Of a DNA stretch of 64,000 nt, positions 1-9,115 are shown one piece after another. Source of the DNA: Vibrio aquaticus (GTDB taxonomy: Bacteria > Pseudomonadota > Gammaproteobacteria > Enterobacterales > Vibrionaceae); assembly GCF_003970385.1 (NCBI RefSeq), contig NZ_RXZH01000001.1, forward strand, positions 997,300 through 1,061,299, written 5' to 3'. Made by a program: the position numbers and the translations under genes. Within the stretch, counting starts at the first letter, position 1, and each line of letters starts with the position of its first letter. The notes beneath the pieces were generated by a model. The model was not told the DNA's origin, made no database searches, and saw only the letters and a program-made list of their open reading frames with translations.

Positions 1-323
1 GACTTTTCTATCCAACCAAGCTCTTGCAGTAGCTGATTGATTTTCTTGGCGCTAAGCGAGAAACGTTGACCAATTTGAGTGGCGCTGAGCGTGTTTCCGC
101 TAGTGGCTGTCGAGTCGATCAGTAGGTTTTCTGGCCAGACAATAAATTGCCCAAACTTGGTGTGATTCACGTACTCACCACCAAATTTTTTCCCCAGTTC
201 TGTCAGTACCCAGCCATCCTCGCCGCGATTAATGTAGCCTGCGATTTTGAGCTCGCTAAATAGATCTTTGGCGTCCAGATCGCGCAACTTTGCCAGTGCC
301 GTGGTTGAGATTTTGTCAGACAT
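1..323 (-). CDS. Uncharacterised protein, 3' end outside window
   Basis: An open frame begins with ATG at 323 on the minus strand and runs off the left edge, giving 107 residues without a stop. It starts MSDKISTTALAKLRD and contains two helix-rich segments that read like small helix-turn-helix modules (about residues 5-25 and 78-105, the latter with SLSAKKINQLLQELGW). A G-E-x-G-W-V-L-T-x-x-G stretch in between resembles a winged-helix wing. Similar short proteins occur in Vibrio, but I do not recognise a function. A GGAGGTACC-type ribosome site lies just upstream on the minus strand. A DNA-binding or antirepressor-like role is possible but not shown. Confidence 0.6.
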   Translation of the reverse strand, partial: MSDKISTTALAKLRDLDAKDLFSELKIAGYINRGEDGWVLTELGKKFGGEYVNHTKFGQFIVWPENLLIDSTATSGNTLSATQIGQRFSLSAKKINQLLQELGWIEK

Positions 324-372
324 GGGTACCTCCGGTTCAATATCGACATTGTTGGAGTAAAGACCAATTTAA

Positions 373-1164
373 TCAAGCGGATGAGTGCAAATATTGGAGA
401 GGCGTAGCGCCAGTTTGCTGCTTGAAGAAGGTAATGAAAGCACTGTCGCTCGAAAATTCTAACTGATAAGCGACGTCATTGACTTGCAAACCTTGTGACA
501 ATAGTTCTATGGATCTAAGCAGTCGCCATTGTTGCCGCCAAGATTGATACGGCATACCTGTCTCTCGAGTGAATATCCGGCTGATAGTTTTACTGCTCGC
601 CCCAATGTGATTGGCGAGCTGATTGAGTGCTGGAACGATAGAAGTGGGCTGGTTTAGGGAGTCAATCCAACCTGACAATCGAGGATCACTAGGAATCGGT
701 AAGGAAAGCAATTGCTCAGTTGATTGGTTTAACTCTTCGATAAATAGGGCAAGTGTGTTGGTCATTTCAGACTCTGGTTTGTTCCACTCCCAAAACGACA
801 TGCGTTCAATAAGGGCTTGCAGTAAGGGAGTCACTTCAACAATTTTGATTTGATCAATCCGACTAACCTGATCAATTTGGGGCGCTACGGTGAGATCGAA
901 ATAAAGTGAACGATACTCAACGACGTTGTTCATGATGGCGCAATGCTTAACACCTGCAGGGATCCAGGCCGCACGAGTAGGGGGCAAGACACTCTTTCGT
1001 CCTTGTAGCTGAATGCTCATACATCCTTGAGGGGCATAGAGTAATTGCGCTTTGGCATGAGAGTGCATACCTGAGTCATGTTTGCCGACTCGCGCTGCAA
1101 TGCCAACGACATAAGAATCAAGCTCGTCAGCGTTAAAACGGGTTGTTTCATCAATCAGCGCCAT
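373..1164 (-). CDS. AraC-family regulator with N-terminal cupin
   Basis: Protein of 263 residues. The N-terminal half is a cupin-like sensor (H-S-H-A-K-A-Q near residue 35, then a P-P-T-R-A-A-W-I-P-A-G-V-K-H strand). The last 90 residues hold the two AraC helix-turn-helix motifs, with A-x-x-I-G-A-S-S-K-T-I-S-R-I-F in the first and E-F-S-S-D-S-A-F-I-T-F-F-K in the second. It diverges from the MFS gene at 1262 with about 100 bp between them, the arrangement of E. coli nimR-nimT. It therefore probably controls that exporter. The ligand is unknown. Confidence 0.88.
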   Translation of the reverse strand: MALIDETTRFNADELDSYVVGIAARVGKHDSGMHSHAKAQLLYAPQGCMSIQLQGRKSVLPPTRAAWIPAGVKHCAIMNNVVEYRSLYFDLTVAPQIDQVSRIDQIKIVEVTPLLQALIERMSFWEWNKPESEMTNTLALFIEELNQSTEQLLSLPIPSDPRLSGWIDSLNQPTSIVPALNQLANHIGASSKTISRIFTRETGMPYQSWRQQWRLLRSIELLSQGLQVNDVAYQLEFSSDSAFITFFKQQTGATPLQYLHSSA

Positions 1165-1261
1165 GTTGTCCTTATTTTGATGTTTATTGTTTTAATGTCG
1201 TTATATGGACTTTAGCAGTTTGCCTAAACTACGCCTACTTATTTGAGAACAGGTGAAAGAG

Positions 1262-2380
1262 ATGAAGAAGGTTCCTTCAATTTGGCTCATGGTGACATTG
1301 ATGATGTTCCCGCAAATCATTGAGACGATTTATAGCCCTGTGCTGCCTAATATTGCTCAGGTGTTTGACGTGACAAATATCGTGGCCAGTCAAACCTTGT
1401 CTGTCTACTTTAGTGCATTTGCAGTCGGCGTGGTTTTCTGGGGGATTGCTGCAGATTACTTAGGTCGCAGACGTTCGATGCTACTCGGGCTAACGGTCTA
1501 TGGTTTAGCGGCAATTGGTGCCATGTTTGCGAGCAACTTTGAGCAGCTGATCAGCTTCAGGGCGTTAAGTGCCTTTGGTGCAGCGGTTGGTTCTGTGGTG
1601 ACGCAAACTATGTTACGTGATAGCTACGACGGCGTAGGTTTGGCTAAAGTGTTTGGGTATATGGGAGTGGGGATCTCAATAAGCCCTGTGATTGGCTTAA
1701 TGTCAGGTGGTGTACTGGCTGACATTGGTGGCTATCAAGGCGTATTTGCGGCATTGTCACTCCTTGCAGTTGTGCTTGTGTTGGCGTGTAGTGTCCGGTT
1801 ACCAGAAACCAAACCAGAGCAGATTAGCCGCCCAGACCTCGCAAGACTAATGAGAGCAATGTTATCGGACAAGCACATTTGGTTAGATGCAATCATGGTG
1901 GCTGCGTTTAACATAGTATTGTTTAGCTACTACCTTCAAGGTCCATTTGTGTTTGAGTCTATGGGGTTTAATAGTCAGCAATTTGGGTACAGCGGTGTTG
2001 TACTGGCAGCAGGGACTTTTGTTGGTAGCGTGATAAATAAATCATTGCTTAAGCGACAGTGGCATTCCTCACAATTGATTTGGCTTGCGGTTAGCGGAGC
2101 ATTAGCTGGGGCGGTTGGTGTCTACGTGTTGCAATCAAGCTTATGGTTTTTAGCGCCCATGCTATTGATTGTTGCCTCGTTTGGCGTTGGTATCCCTAAC
2201 CTTTTGAGCGGTGCGCTCGTCAATTACAAAGCGCAAGCTGGCAGTGCCGGTGCCTTGTTTGGTCTGATGTACTACTTGATGATTGGATTGGGCTTGTCTG
2301 CGGTGGGTACGATGCAAGACCTGGGATTGGCACTCAGCGTATTTGGCACTGTTTTGGTATTCGCTAAGTTGGCGCGATAA
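1262..2380 (+). CDS. MFS drug-resistance transporter, Bcr/CflA-like
   Basis: Membrane protein of about 372 residues with roughly twelve hydrophobic segments. The MFS signature follows TM2 (G-I-A-A-D-Y-L-G-R-R-R-S-M near residue 65), and the P-V-L-P-N-I-A segment after TM1 is typical of Bcr/CflA multidrug/H+ antiporters. An upstream GTG at 1253 is in frame, but the AGGTG at 1251-1255 sits 6 nt before the ATG at 1262, so I chose 1262. The gene is divergent from the AraC regulator and ends at a strong bidirectional terminator. The substrate is unknown. Confidence 0.85.
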   Translation: MKKVPSIWLMVTLMMFPQIIETIYSPVLPNIAQVFDVTNIVASQTLSVYFSAFAVGVVFWGIAADYLGRRRSMLLGLTVYGLAAIGAMFASNFEQLISFRALSAFGAAVGSVVTQTMLRDSYDGVGLAKVFGYMGVGISISPVIGLMSGGVLADIGGYQGVFAALSLLAVVLVLACSVRLPETKPEQISRPDLARLMRAMLSDKHIWLDAIMVAAFNIVLFSYYLQGPFVFESMGFNSQQFGYSGVVLAAGTFVGSVINKSLLKRQWHSSQLIWLAVSGALAGAVGVYVLQSSLWFLAPMLLIVASFGVGIPNLLSGALVNYKAQAGSAGALFGLMYYLMIGLGLSAVGTMQDLGLALSVFGTVLVFAKLAR

Positions 2381-2381
2381 G

Positions 2382-2408
2382 AAAAAAGGAGGCTAGGCCT
2401 CCTTTTTT
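2382..2408. terminator. Bidirectional intrinsic terminator
   Basis: A perfect 12-bp inverted repeat (2382-2393 and 2397-2408, arm AAAAAAGGAGGC) with a 3-nt loop, A-rich on one side and T-rich on the other. It lies between the convergent MFS gene and nagA and overlaps the nagA stop codon. Confidence 0.9.
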
Positions 2409-3540
2409 AGTATAGCTTTCCATCGACGAGTACCGCCTGACTTCGATATTCGCGGTCTAATACCGTCGCTGAAGCACGGAAGCCATCTTCAAGAGTGCCA
2501 AGTTTGTCGCATTGCAGTGCTTGTGCAGGATAAGTTGAGGCCATTTTTAGCGCTTCATCTTCAGCGATACCCCATTCAATAACATTGGCGACTGACTCGT
2601 CCATACCAATGTGTGCACCTGCAAGGTTGCCTCGACTATTGACCAACTTGTTATCGACCACGCTGATCACTTCGCCATCAAGCTCAAAGTAATCTTTTTC
2701 ACTGCCAACTGTTGCCATTGCATCAGTAACAATCAACATTTTGCCTTGAGGTTTGGCTTTGTGAGCCAGTAGGAAGCTTTGTGGGTGGACATGGATATTG
2801 TCAGTGATGATTGAGCACCATGCCCTATCGGTGTTGAGTGCTGTGCCAACAACGCCGGGCTCTCTTCCTTCAAATGGCGACATGGCGTTGAATAAATGCG
2901 TAAATCCATCTACCAAAACAAGCTTATCTTCTGTCAATTGTGAGGCCTTAGCGTTGCTGTGGCCGCATGACAGAGTGAAATTGTGCTCTTTCATCCAACG
3001 AAGAGCGCTGGGCTCAATATTCTCAACGGCTGCTGTGACAAGCACTTTTCCCTGACTTGGCCAAGTAAACTGGCTTAGGTCATCCACACTTGGTGCATAG
3101 AATAAGTTGGGGTCGTGAGCACCTTTTTTGTCTTTGTTAAGCCAAGGGCCTTCAAGGTGCACACCCAACAAGCCAGCAATTTTGTCTCTTATCCCTTGTT
3201 GCGTTGCGTTGAGCGCCAATTGAATCCTTTCCGGTGTGGAACTGATTAATGTCGGTAGTAAGTAGGCGGTGCCGTGTTTTCTATGTGCCGAACATATAAC
3301 CTCAATGCCTGTTGGGGTTATATCATTATTGAACATCACCCCACCGCCGCCATTGACTTGAATATCAATGAATCCAGGAGCAATGAGTGCATCGGCAAAG
3401 TGCTGATGTTCAATGTTGTCATTGAGCTCTGAGATAGGGACGATTGAGTGGATATGTTCATCATTCCAAACTAATGCAGCGTTCGAATGATATTGCTTTC
3501 CGTCAAAAATTCGTGGGGCCGAGATGGCTTTGAGTCCCAT
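2407..3540 (-). CDS. nagA: N-acetylglucosamine-6-phosphate deacetylase
   Basis: Cytoplasmic metal-dependent deacetylase that converts GlcNAc-6-P to GlcN-6-P plus acetate, the last step before glycolysis in the Nan pathway. The 377-residue protein is full length. Landmarks are P-G-F-I-D-I-Q-V-N-G-G near residue 56, the metal ligand segment H-L-E-G-P-W-L-N, the histidines in G-H-S-N-A and H-L-F-N-A-M-S-P-F-E-G-R-E-P-G, and the catalytic Asp in D-A-M-A-T-V-G-S. It is the third gene of nanE-nanK-nagA, only 3 nt after nanK. No second nagA is present in the neighbouring paralogous locus, so both nan routes probably rely on this enzyme. Confidence 0.96.
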   Translation of the reverse strand: MGLKAISAPRIFDGKQYHSNAALVWNDEHIHSIVPISELNDNIEHQHFADALIAPGFIDIQVNGGGGVMFNNDITPTGIEVICSAHRKHGTAYLLPTLISSTPERIQLALNATQQGIRDKIAGLLGVHLEGPWLNKDKKGAHDPNLFYAPSVDDLSQFTWPSQGKVLVTAAVENIEPSALRWMKEHNFTLSCGHSNAKASQLTEDKLVLVDGFTHLFNAMSPFEGREPGVVGTALNTDRAWCSIITDNIHVHPQSFLLAHKAKPQGKMLIVTDAMATVGSEKDYFELDGEVISVVDNKLVNSRGNLAGAHIGMDESVANVIEWGIAEDEALKMASTYPAQALQCDKLGTLEDGFRASATVLDREYRSQAVLVDGKLY

Positions 3541-3543
3541 TGA

Positions 3544-4407
3544 TTACTCCTTAAATTGATATGCTGCGCCCAGCAAGCAGGCATCGTAATTACCTACCGC
3601 TTCGATAACGGGAACTTGGAATGCATCTGGACGAGACTGAATGGCTATTTTAACTCGGTCTAAATAACCTCTAGCCAAACCTACGCCTCCTCCGAGTACA
3701 ACGACATCTAAATCGAGTGTGGCTTTCAAAGTGCAGCATAGTGTTGCTATCGCATCGGCACTACGAAGTATGATCGTTTCGGCCTTAGGATTAACATCAG
3801 CTTGCTCAAACAGTTCGATATTATTGATTGGCGAAGTAAATTCAGCATCGCTCGCCTTCTTTATCGCAGTACCAGAAGCGATGGCTTCGACGCACCCTGT
3901 TTGGCCACAGCCACATATAGGGCCTTGGCTATCGATAGAAATATGCCCTACGTGCCCAGCCAGTCCGGATTGACCACTATGCAGCTTTCCGCCAATGATA
4001 ATACCGCCACCAACACCAGTAGAGACAGTAATAAACGCCATATTTTTTACGGCCGTATCAAGCTTGATAAATTCATACCAAGACGCTGCTTGTGCGTCAT
4101 TGAGCATGGAAACCGGCTTGTTTGTCAGTGTTTCAAGTACTTGACCGAGCGGAAATGGGCTAGGAAAGGCGAGGGTGTCAGGGTTGATGGCTGAAATACC
4201 TTCTTTGGTTACTAGCCCTGTTGTGGAAACTCCAATGTTGTCGACATTAGCTAGCCACTGAGCGGCCGAAGCAAGAATTGCTTGGGCAAATTGGTCTGCA
4301 CTCTCAGCTTGTGGTGTCGGGATCTGAACGCGCTCTATAAGTTCGTCGTTTTCGACGATACCTAAAGCGATTTTGGTTCCACCAATATCAATGGCTAGTG
4401 TGCGCAT
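3544..4407 (-). CDS. nanK: N-acetylmannosamine kinase (ROK family)
   Basis: Phosphorylates ManNAc at C6 with ATP. The 287-residue ROK protein has the N-terminal phosphate loop [10 protein letters not shown] (residues 6-15), the catalytic N-D-A-Q-A-A motif near 103, and the zinc site G-H-x-G-H followed by [10 protein letters not shown] near 152-174. The second adenosine-binding motif is V-V-L-G-G-G-V-G. It overlaps the 3' end of nanE by 13 nt and nearly abuts nagA, so the three genes should be translationally coupled. A diverged copy lies at 12459-13325. Confidence 0.95.
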   Translation of the reverse strand: MRTLAIDIGGTKIALGIVENDELIERVQIPTPQAESADQFAQAILASAAQWLANVDNIGVSTTGLVTKEGISAINPDTLAFPSPFPLGQVLETLTNKPVSMLNDAQAASWYEFIKLDTAVKNMAFITVSTGVGGGIIIGGKLHSGQSGLAGHVGHISIDSQGPICGCGQTGCVEAIASGTAIKKASDAEFTSPINNIELFEQADVNPKAETIILRSADAIATLCCTLKATLDLDVVVLGGGVGLARGYLDRVKIAIQSRPDAFQVPVIEAVGNYDACLLGAAYQFKE

Positions 4408-5105
4408 GCTTGTTCCCCTGCAGCTCGTGTTGCTGAATTAAACCAATTGGTCACAACTTCTAAACGAGTGATTGCTGAACCGACCGTTACCGCAACAGCG
4501 CCCGCTTCAATTGCTTGAGCTGCCATCTCTGGCGTGTTGTAGCGACCTTCCGCCATTGTAAAGAAACCGGCTTGTGAAAACTGCTTAACCAGTTGCAAAT
4601 CTGGTTCGGTAGGCTCGGCCTCTCCAACATACCCAGACAAAGTCGATCCAATGATCTCAACGCCTTGTTCGTGCGCCCACTTTCCATCGTCGAAACATGA
4701 GCTGTCAGCCATGGCAAAGCAGCCTGAATTCTTAATGGCTTGCGCAATGTGCTCGCGGCTTTCAGGACGAACGCGATCTGTCGAATCAAAGGCAATAATG
4801 GTTGCGCCTGCATTGGCAAGGTTATCAACATCACTGGCAAAAGGTGTGATGCGTACAGGACTGTCCTGCAAGTCACGTTTAACAATTCCAATTATTGGTA
4901 CACTCACAACTGCAGAAACAGCGGCGACATTTTCGACACCTTCAATACGTAATGCTTTCGCTCCTGCTTGTTCTGCAGCCAACGCCATTGCGACGATAAA
5001 GTCTGTTTTTTCTAATGGACTACCAACAACGGGTTGGATAGAAACAACGGTTTGACCTAGCAAGGATGACCTTAATTCATTGATATTTAAATTTTTTGTT
5101 CTCAC
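4395..5105 (-). CDS. nanE: N-acetylmannosamine-6-phosphate 2-epimerase
   Basis: Converts ManNAc-6-P to GlcNAc-6-P in the cytoplasm. It is a TIM-barrel protein of about 236 residues with the family hallmarks G-Q-T-V-V-S-I-Q-P near the start, [15 protein letters not shown], and [10 protein letters not shown] with T-V-G-S-A-I-T-R at the C-terminus. An ATG at 5117 has no ribosome site. The TGAGG that follows it lies 6 nt before an in-frame GTG at 5105, which gives an N-terminus close in length to that of the paralogue at 13318-14010. I prefer 5105, although annotations may use 5117. It is the first gene of the leftward nanE-nanK-nagA operon. Confidence 0.94.
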   Translation of the reverse strand: MRTKNLNINELRSSLLGQTVVSIQPVVGSPLEKTDFIVAMALAAEQAGAKALRIEGVENVAAVSAVVSVPIIGIVKRDLQDSPVRITPFASDVDNLANAGATIIAFDSTDRVRPESREHIAQAIKNSGCFAMADSSCFDDGKWAHEQGVEIIGSTLSGYVGEAEPTEPDLQLVKQFSQAGFFTMAEGRYNTPEMAAQAIEAGAVAVTVGSAITRLEVVTNWFNSATRAAGEQACAH

Positions 5106-5207
5106 GACGAGCCTCATAAATTAAGCGTTGAGTTGCGGAGTGATGGGAGAAAAACAATCCATCACAATTCGTCTAATCAGTCTGCCAATTGATAACTCTG
5201 GCGAATT

Positions 5208-5223
5208 TTTGTCCGCGATCACA
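5208..5223. promoter_or_regulatory. Candidate CRP site in nanE-siaP intergenic region
   Basis: TTTGTCCGCGATCACA matches 8 of the 10 conserved positions of TGTGA-N6-TCACA, with a perfect right half. It lies between divergent nanE and siaP. Cyclic AMP control fits carbon catabolism. A similar 8/10 site occurs in the second nan intergenic region at 14245-14260. Prediction only. Confidence 0.45.
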
Positions 5224-5281
5224 TTCTGTAAAAAGTTGCTTTGAAAATAATCTTCACTGCAATGATAATCTATAACGAAGA

Positions 5282-5315
5282 TTTTTTTCAAACAAAATAA
5301 AAGTTTTTTTTGAAA
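5282..5315. promoter_or_regulatory. Candidate NanR operator upstream of siaP
   Basis: An inverted repeat TTTCAAA (5286-5292) and TTTGAAA (5309-5315), with TTTCA/TGAAA half-sites of the type bound by RpiR-family regulators, lies 40-74 bp before the siaP start. The left half is part of a T-tract motif (TTTTTTTCA-n-ACAA-n-AT, 5282-5298) that recurs at 14290-14306 before nanA2. In V. vulnificus NanR is known to bind between these divergent operons. Assignment of this exact site is inference. Confidence 0.4.
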
Positions 5316-5355
5316 TTGGTGAAACAAGGTAAAAATCGAATAAAAAGGGAATAAT

Positions 5356-6321
5356 ATGAAAGCCATCAACAAACTTACTATCGCTATGCTGGCTCTTGGT
5401 TGCGTTGCTACCGTTAATGCTGAAACGACGCTAAAAATGGGCATGCAAGCTTCTGTTGGTTCTGTCGAATACACATCAGCGAAGTTGTTAGCTGACACCA
5501 TTGAAGAGATGAGTAATGGCGAGTTGAAGCTAGCACTGTACCCAAGTGCCCAGCTAGGTGATGACCGAGCAATGCTTCAACAACTAAGCATGGGTGATTT
5601 GGACATCACTTACGCAGAATTTGGTCGTATGGGCCTTTGGATTCCACGCGCTGAAGCGGTAACGCTGCCTTACGTCGCACGTGATTATGATCACTTACGC
5701 CGCATGTTTGATTCTGAATTTGGTCAAGGTGTTCGTGAAGAGATGCTGACGAAGTTTAACTGGCGTGCACTCGACACTTGGTACAATGGCACACGTGAAA
5801 CCACTTCTAACCGCCCTCTAAATAATATTGAAGACTTCAAAGGTCTTAAACTACGTGTTCCAAACGCTAAACCGAACCTAAATTATGCAAAACTGTCTGG
5901 CGCTTCACCAACACCAATGGCGTTCTCAGAAGTTTACCTAGCACTGCAAACTAACGCTGTTGATGGCCAAGAAAACCCGTTACCAACTATCAAAACCATG
6001 AAGTTCTATGAAGTTCAAGGCAACTTGGCGATGACGAATCATATCGTTAATGACCAAATGGTGATCATTTCTGAACCGACATGGCAAAAACTATCAGCTG
6101 AAGAAAAAGATATCGTAAGCAAAGCAGTCGCCAAAGCTGGAGCAGCGCATACGGCATCTGTGAAACAGCAAGAAGTGGATCTCATCTCATTCTTTGAGAA
6201 AGAAGGCGTCAATGTGACTTACCCAGAACTTGTGCCATTCCGTGAAGCAATGCAGCCACTGTACGCAGAGTTTGAAGAGAAAATCGGCGAACCAGTCGTT
6301 AAGATGCTAGCGGCAATGTAA
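5356..6321 (+). CDS. siaP: TRAP transporter sialic acid-binding protein SiaP
   Basis: Periplasmic DctP-type binding protein of 321 residues that delivers N-acetylneuraminate to SiaQM. The signal peptide is residues 1-22, ending V-N-A before E-T-T-L-K-M. Compared from memory with Haemophilus influenzae SiaP, both carboxylate-binding arginines are present (N-G-T-R-E-T-T-S-N-R and L-K-L-R-V-P-N-A), as is the acidic residue in T-Y-A-E-F-G-R and the long S-P-T-P-M-A-F-S-E-V-Y block. It is the first gene of siaPQM-nanA-nanR. A strong hairpin follows it at 6356-6377 and may raise its expression over the membrane subunits. Confidence 0.95.
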   Translation: MKAINKLTIAMLALGCVATVNAETTLKMGMQASVGSVEYTSAKLLADTIEEMSNGELKLALYPSAQLGDDRAMLQQLSMGDLDITYAEFGRMGLWIPRAEAVTLPYVARDYDHLRRMFDSEFGQGVREEMLTKFNWRALDTWYNGTRETTSNRPLNNIEDFKGLKLRVPNAKPNLNYAKLSGASPTPMAFSEVYLALQTNAVDGQENPLPTIKTMKFYEVQGNLAMTNHIVNDQMVIISEPTWQKLSAEEKDIVSKAVAKAGAAHTASVKQQEVDLISFFEKEGVNVTYPELVPFREAMQPLYAEFEEKIGEPVVKMLAAM

Positions 6322-6355
6322 GGGAATAAACCCGTCAGTTTATTTCGACTATTCA

Positions 6356-6377
6356 GGCTGGCCGCACTTGGCCAGCC
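6356..6377 (+). promoter_or_regulatory. Intercistronic stem-loop between siaP and siaQ
   Basis: A perfect 8-bp GC-rich stem (GGCTGGCC 6356-6363, GGCCAGCC 6370-6377) with a 6-nt loop and no T-tract. It ends immediately before an ATG at 6378. It is more likely an mRNA-stabilising or translation-modulating element than a full terminator. It may also mask the siaQ ribosome site, which lies at 6380-6383. Confidence 0.6.
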
Positions 6378-6389
6378 ATGGAGCTCAAG

Positions 6390-6899
6390 ATGCTTAAGAA
6401 GATAATTGAAAATATTGAAGAGATCTTAACGGTACCTTTAATGGTGGCATTGTTGGTGGTGCTGACATGGCAAATCGGTACCCGCTGGTTGTTAAATGAT
6501 CCTTCTCTTTGGAGTGAAGAGCTCGCCCGAGTTCTGTTTATGTACATGTCGTTAATTGGCTGTGCGATTGCGATAAAGCGCAGTACACACGTCAACATCA
6601 CTTTTTTCTCAGATAAGTTACCGGAAAGAGTTCGTTTAGCTTTGGTGCTATCACTCGAACTGGCTGTTTTATTATCCATTTTTGCCATTGTTTACTTAGG
6701 CTATCAACACGTTCAGCGCACAGCCTTTTTTGAATTGATTACATTAGGTGTATCAAGCAGTTTGATGAATTACAGCCTTCCGTTGGGTGGTTTGTTTATG
6801 GTGTTCAGACAGCTTGAAAGAATGTTTGGATTATCAAAGCAACTATTTAGTTGTACTAAAGGTGCGCAAGCATCTAACTCGCAAATGGTACAGAGGTAG
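6390..6899 (+). CDS. siaQ: TRAP transporter small permease SiaQ
   Basis: DctQ-type membrane subunit of about 169 residues with four hydrophobic segments (about 15-35, 47-65, 85-107 and 125-145). The S-L-W-S-E-E-L-A-R-V-L-F segment is the family's most conserved motif. The frame extends to an ATG at 6378, but GGAG at 6380-6383 is 6 nt from the ATG at 6390, so the shorter form MLKKIIENIEE is preferred. It forms the sialic acid:Na+ symporter with SiaP and SiaM. In H. influenzae Q and M are fused, but here they are separate genes, 9 nt apart. Confidence 0.93.
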   Translation: MLKKIIENIEEILTVPLMVALLVVLTWQIGTRWLLNDPSLWSEELARVLFMYMSLIGCAIAIKRSTHVNITFFSDKLPERVRLALVLSLELAVLLSIFAIVYLGYQHVQRTAFFELITLGVSSSLMNYSLPLGGLFMVFRQLERMFGLSKQLFSCTKGAQASNSQMVQR

Positions 6900-6908
6900 G
6901 GAATCCTT

Positions 6909-8192
6909 ATGGCAGGTTCAATTTTTGGCTGGCTAGGGCTGCTGTTTGCAGGTATGCCAGTAGGCTTTTCGCTTATTTTTGTCGCGTTGGTGTTTTTACT
7001 CGTTACCAACAGCACAGGTATAAATTTTGCCGCTCAGCAGATGTTGGGTGGTATCGACAACTTTACTTTGTTAGCTGTTCCGTTCTTCGTACTGACTGGC
7101 CACTTAATGAATAGTGCGGGTATTACAGAGCGCATTTTTAATTTTGCTAAGTCCATGGTGGGTCATATTACGGGCAGTTTAGGCCACGTAAACATCATGG
7201 CGAGCCTATTATTCTCAGGTATGTCGGGCTCGGCTTTGGCTGATGCTGGTGGTCTAGGACAGCTTGAAATTAAGTCGATGCGTGATGCAAAGTATGACGA
7301 TGATTTCGCCGGTGGTTTGACCGCTGCATCTTGTATTATTGGTCCATTGGTTCCCCCTTCAATTCCTTTGGTCATTTATGGTGTAGTCTCAAACACTTCC
7401 ATCGGTGCTTTATTCTTAGCGGGTGCGATCCCTGGCCTATTGTGTTGTGCCGCTCTAATGACAATGAGCTACTTTATTTGTAAAAAGCGTGGCTACATGA
7501 CATTGCCGCGTGCATCACGTAAAGCGCAATTGAAATCCTTTAAAGAAGCTTTCCTATCTTTGCTGACGCCAGTGATCATTATTGGCGGTATCTTCTCAGG
7601 TAAGTTCACACCAACGGAAGCGGCGGTCGTTTCTTCTTTATACGCTTTGTTCCTAGGTACAGTCGTGTACAAACAACTGACGCTAAGCGGCTTTGTTGAG
7701 ATCCTAAGAGAAACGGTTAATACCACGGCTGTGGTTGCGTTAATGGTCATGGGTGTAACGGTATTTGGTTGGATCGTTGCGCGTGAACAGTTGCCACAAA
7801 TGCTTGCCGATTACTTCCTAACCATCAGTGAGAACCCTCTCGTTCTACTGCTACTTATCAACTTATTGCTACTGTTCTTGGGAACCTTTATTGAGTCATT
7901 GGCACTATTGCTTCTTCTGGTGCCTTTCTTGGTACCTGTTGCTGGCGCTGTAGGTATTGACCCTGTTCACTTTGGCGTAATGGCAATCTTGAACCTTATG
8001 ATCGGTATTTTAACTCCGCCGATGGGCATGGCGTTATACGTCGTATCACGTGTCGGTGACATACCTTTCCATGTGTTGACGCGTGGCGTGATTCCATTGC
8101 TTGTGCCGCTATTTATCGTACTTGCGCTTGTTGCTGTATTTCCACAATTTACTCTGTTGCTTCCTGAAATCTTCTTGGGCTACGGACAGTAG
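6909..8192 (+). CDS. siaM: TRAP transporter large permease SiaM
   Basis: DctM-type subunit of 427 residues, the Na+-coupled transport channel. It is very hydrophobic, with about twelve segments. Family motifs are F-S-G-M-S-G-S-A-L-A-D-A-G-G-L-G near residue 103, A-A-S-C-I-I-G-P-L-V-P-P-S-I-P near 140, F-T-P-T-E-A-A-V-V near 232 and L-T-P-P-M-G-M near 369. It is co-transcribed with siaQ and followed 26 nt later by nanA. The paralogue at 15818-17098 is similar through these motifs but diverges in loops. Confidence 0.95.
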   Translation: MAGSIFGWLGLLFAGMPVGFSLIFVALVFLLVTNSTGINFAAQQMLGGIDNFTLLAVPFFVLTGHLMNSAGITERIFNFAKSMVGHITGSLGHVNIMASLLFSGMSGSALADAGGLGQLEIKSMRDAKYDDDFAGGLTAASCIIGPLVPPSIPLVIYGVVSNTSIGALFLAGAIPGLLCCAALMTMSYFICKKRGYMTLPRASRKAQLKSFKEAFLSLLTPVIIIGGIFSGKFTPTEAAVVSSLYALFLGTVVYKQLTLSGFVEILRETVNTTAVVALMVMGVTVFGWIVAREQLPQMLADYFLTISENPLVLLLLINLLLLFLGTFIESLALLLLLVPFLVPVAGAVGIDPVHFGVMAILNLMIGILTPPMGMALYVVSRVGDIPFHVLTRGVIPLLVPLFIVLALVAVFPQFTLLLPEIFLGYGQ

Positions 8193-8218
8193 AAAATTAT
8201 TTATTAAAGGTATTTAAA

Positions 8219-9115
8219 ATGAAAAAGTTAACTGGTCTTATTGCTGCTCCGCATACGCCGTTCGATGCAAACAACAAAGTCAATTTTTCTGCAATTGACC
8301 AAATTGCCGAACTTCTGATTGAACAGGGTGTGAAAGGGGCTTACGTCTGTGGAACAACAGGCGAAGGTATCCACTGTTCGGTAGAAGAGCGCAAAGCAAT
8401 TGCCGAGCGCTGGGTGAAAGCGGCAGATGGTAAGCTAGATTTGATTCTACATACTGGTGCATTGAGTATCGTAGATACGCTCAACTTAACTGAGCACGCT
8501 GAGACTCTGGACATTTTAGCAACATCGGCAATTGGTCCTTGTTTCTTTAAACCAGGTAGTGTTGATGACCTTGTTGAATATTGTGCGCAACTCGCTGCAG
8601 CTGCACCATCTAAGGGTTTCTACTACTACCATTCAGGCATGTCTGGAGTGAACTTAGATCTTGAACAATTTTTGATTAAAGGTGAGCAGCGCATTCCGAA
8701 TTTGTCAGGTGCGAAGTTCAACAACGCTGATCTTTATGAATATCAACGATGTGTTCGTGTGTCGGGCGGTAAGTTTGATATTCCTTTTGGTGTGGATGAG
8801 TTTTTACCTGCAGGTCTCGCGGTTGGCGCAGTCGGTGCGGTTGGTAGTACTTACAACTATGCTGCGCCACTTTACTTGAAAATCATCGAAGCATTTAACC
8901 AAGGCAAACATGATGAAGTTGCAGCACTGATGGATAAAGTGATCGCGATTATTCGCGTGCTGGTTGAGTACGGTGGTGTAGCTGCAGGTAAAGTAGCGAT
9001 GCAACTGCACGGTATTGATGCAGGCGACCCTCGCCAACCAATTCGAGCACTGACAGAGAAACAGAAAGCCGATGTTGTCGTGAAGATGCGTGACGCAGGT
9101 TTCATGTCTCTTTAA
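8219..9115 (+). CDS. nanA: N-acetylneuraminate lyase
   Basis: Class I aldolase of 298 residues that cleaves Neu5Ac into ManNAc and pyruvate. Features include G-T-T-G-E-G for pyruvate carboxylate binding near residue 42, the tyrosine motif Y-Y-Y-H-S-G-M-S-G, and the Schiff-base lysine in S-G-A-K-F-N-N (Lys166, matching Lys165 of the E. coli enzyme). It is the fourth gene of the siaP operon. A second copy at 14349-15236 shares long identical stretches, including these motifs. Confidence 0.96.
   Translation: MKKLTGLIAAPHTPFDANNKVNFSAIDQIAELLIEQGVKGAYVCGTTGEGIHCSVEERKAIAERWVKAADGKLDLILHTGALSIVDTLNLTEHAETLDILATSAIGPCFFKPGSVDDLVEYCAQLAAAAPSKGFYYYHSGMSGVNLDLEQFLIKGEQRIPNLSGAKFNNADLYEYQRCVRVSGGKFDIPFGVDEFLPAGLAVGAVGAVGSTYNYAAPLYLKIIEAFNQGKHDEVAALMDKVIAIIRVLVEYGGVAAGKVAMQLHGIDAGDPRQPIRALTEKQKADVVVKMRDAGFMSL

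Noticed and set aside
5121..5501. Minus-strand 126-codon frame across the nanE-siaP gap
   Set aside because: It is antisense to the siaP signal peptide region, has no ribosome site and covers the promoter region. Composition is unlike a protein.
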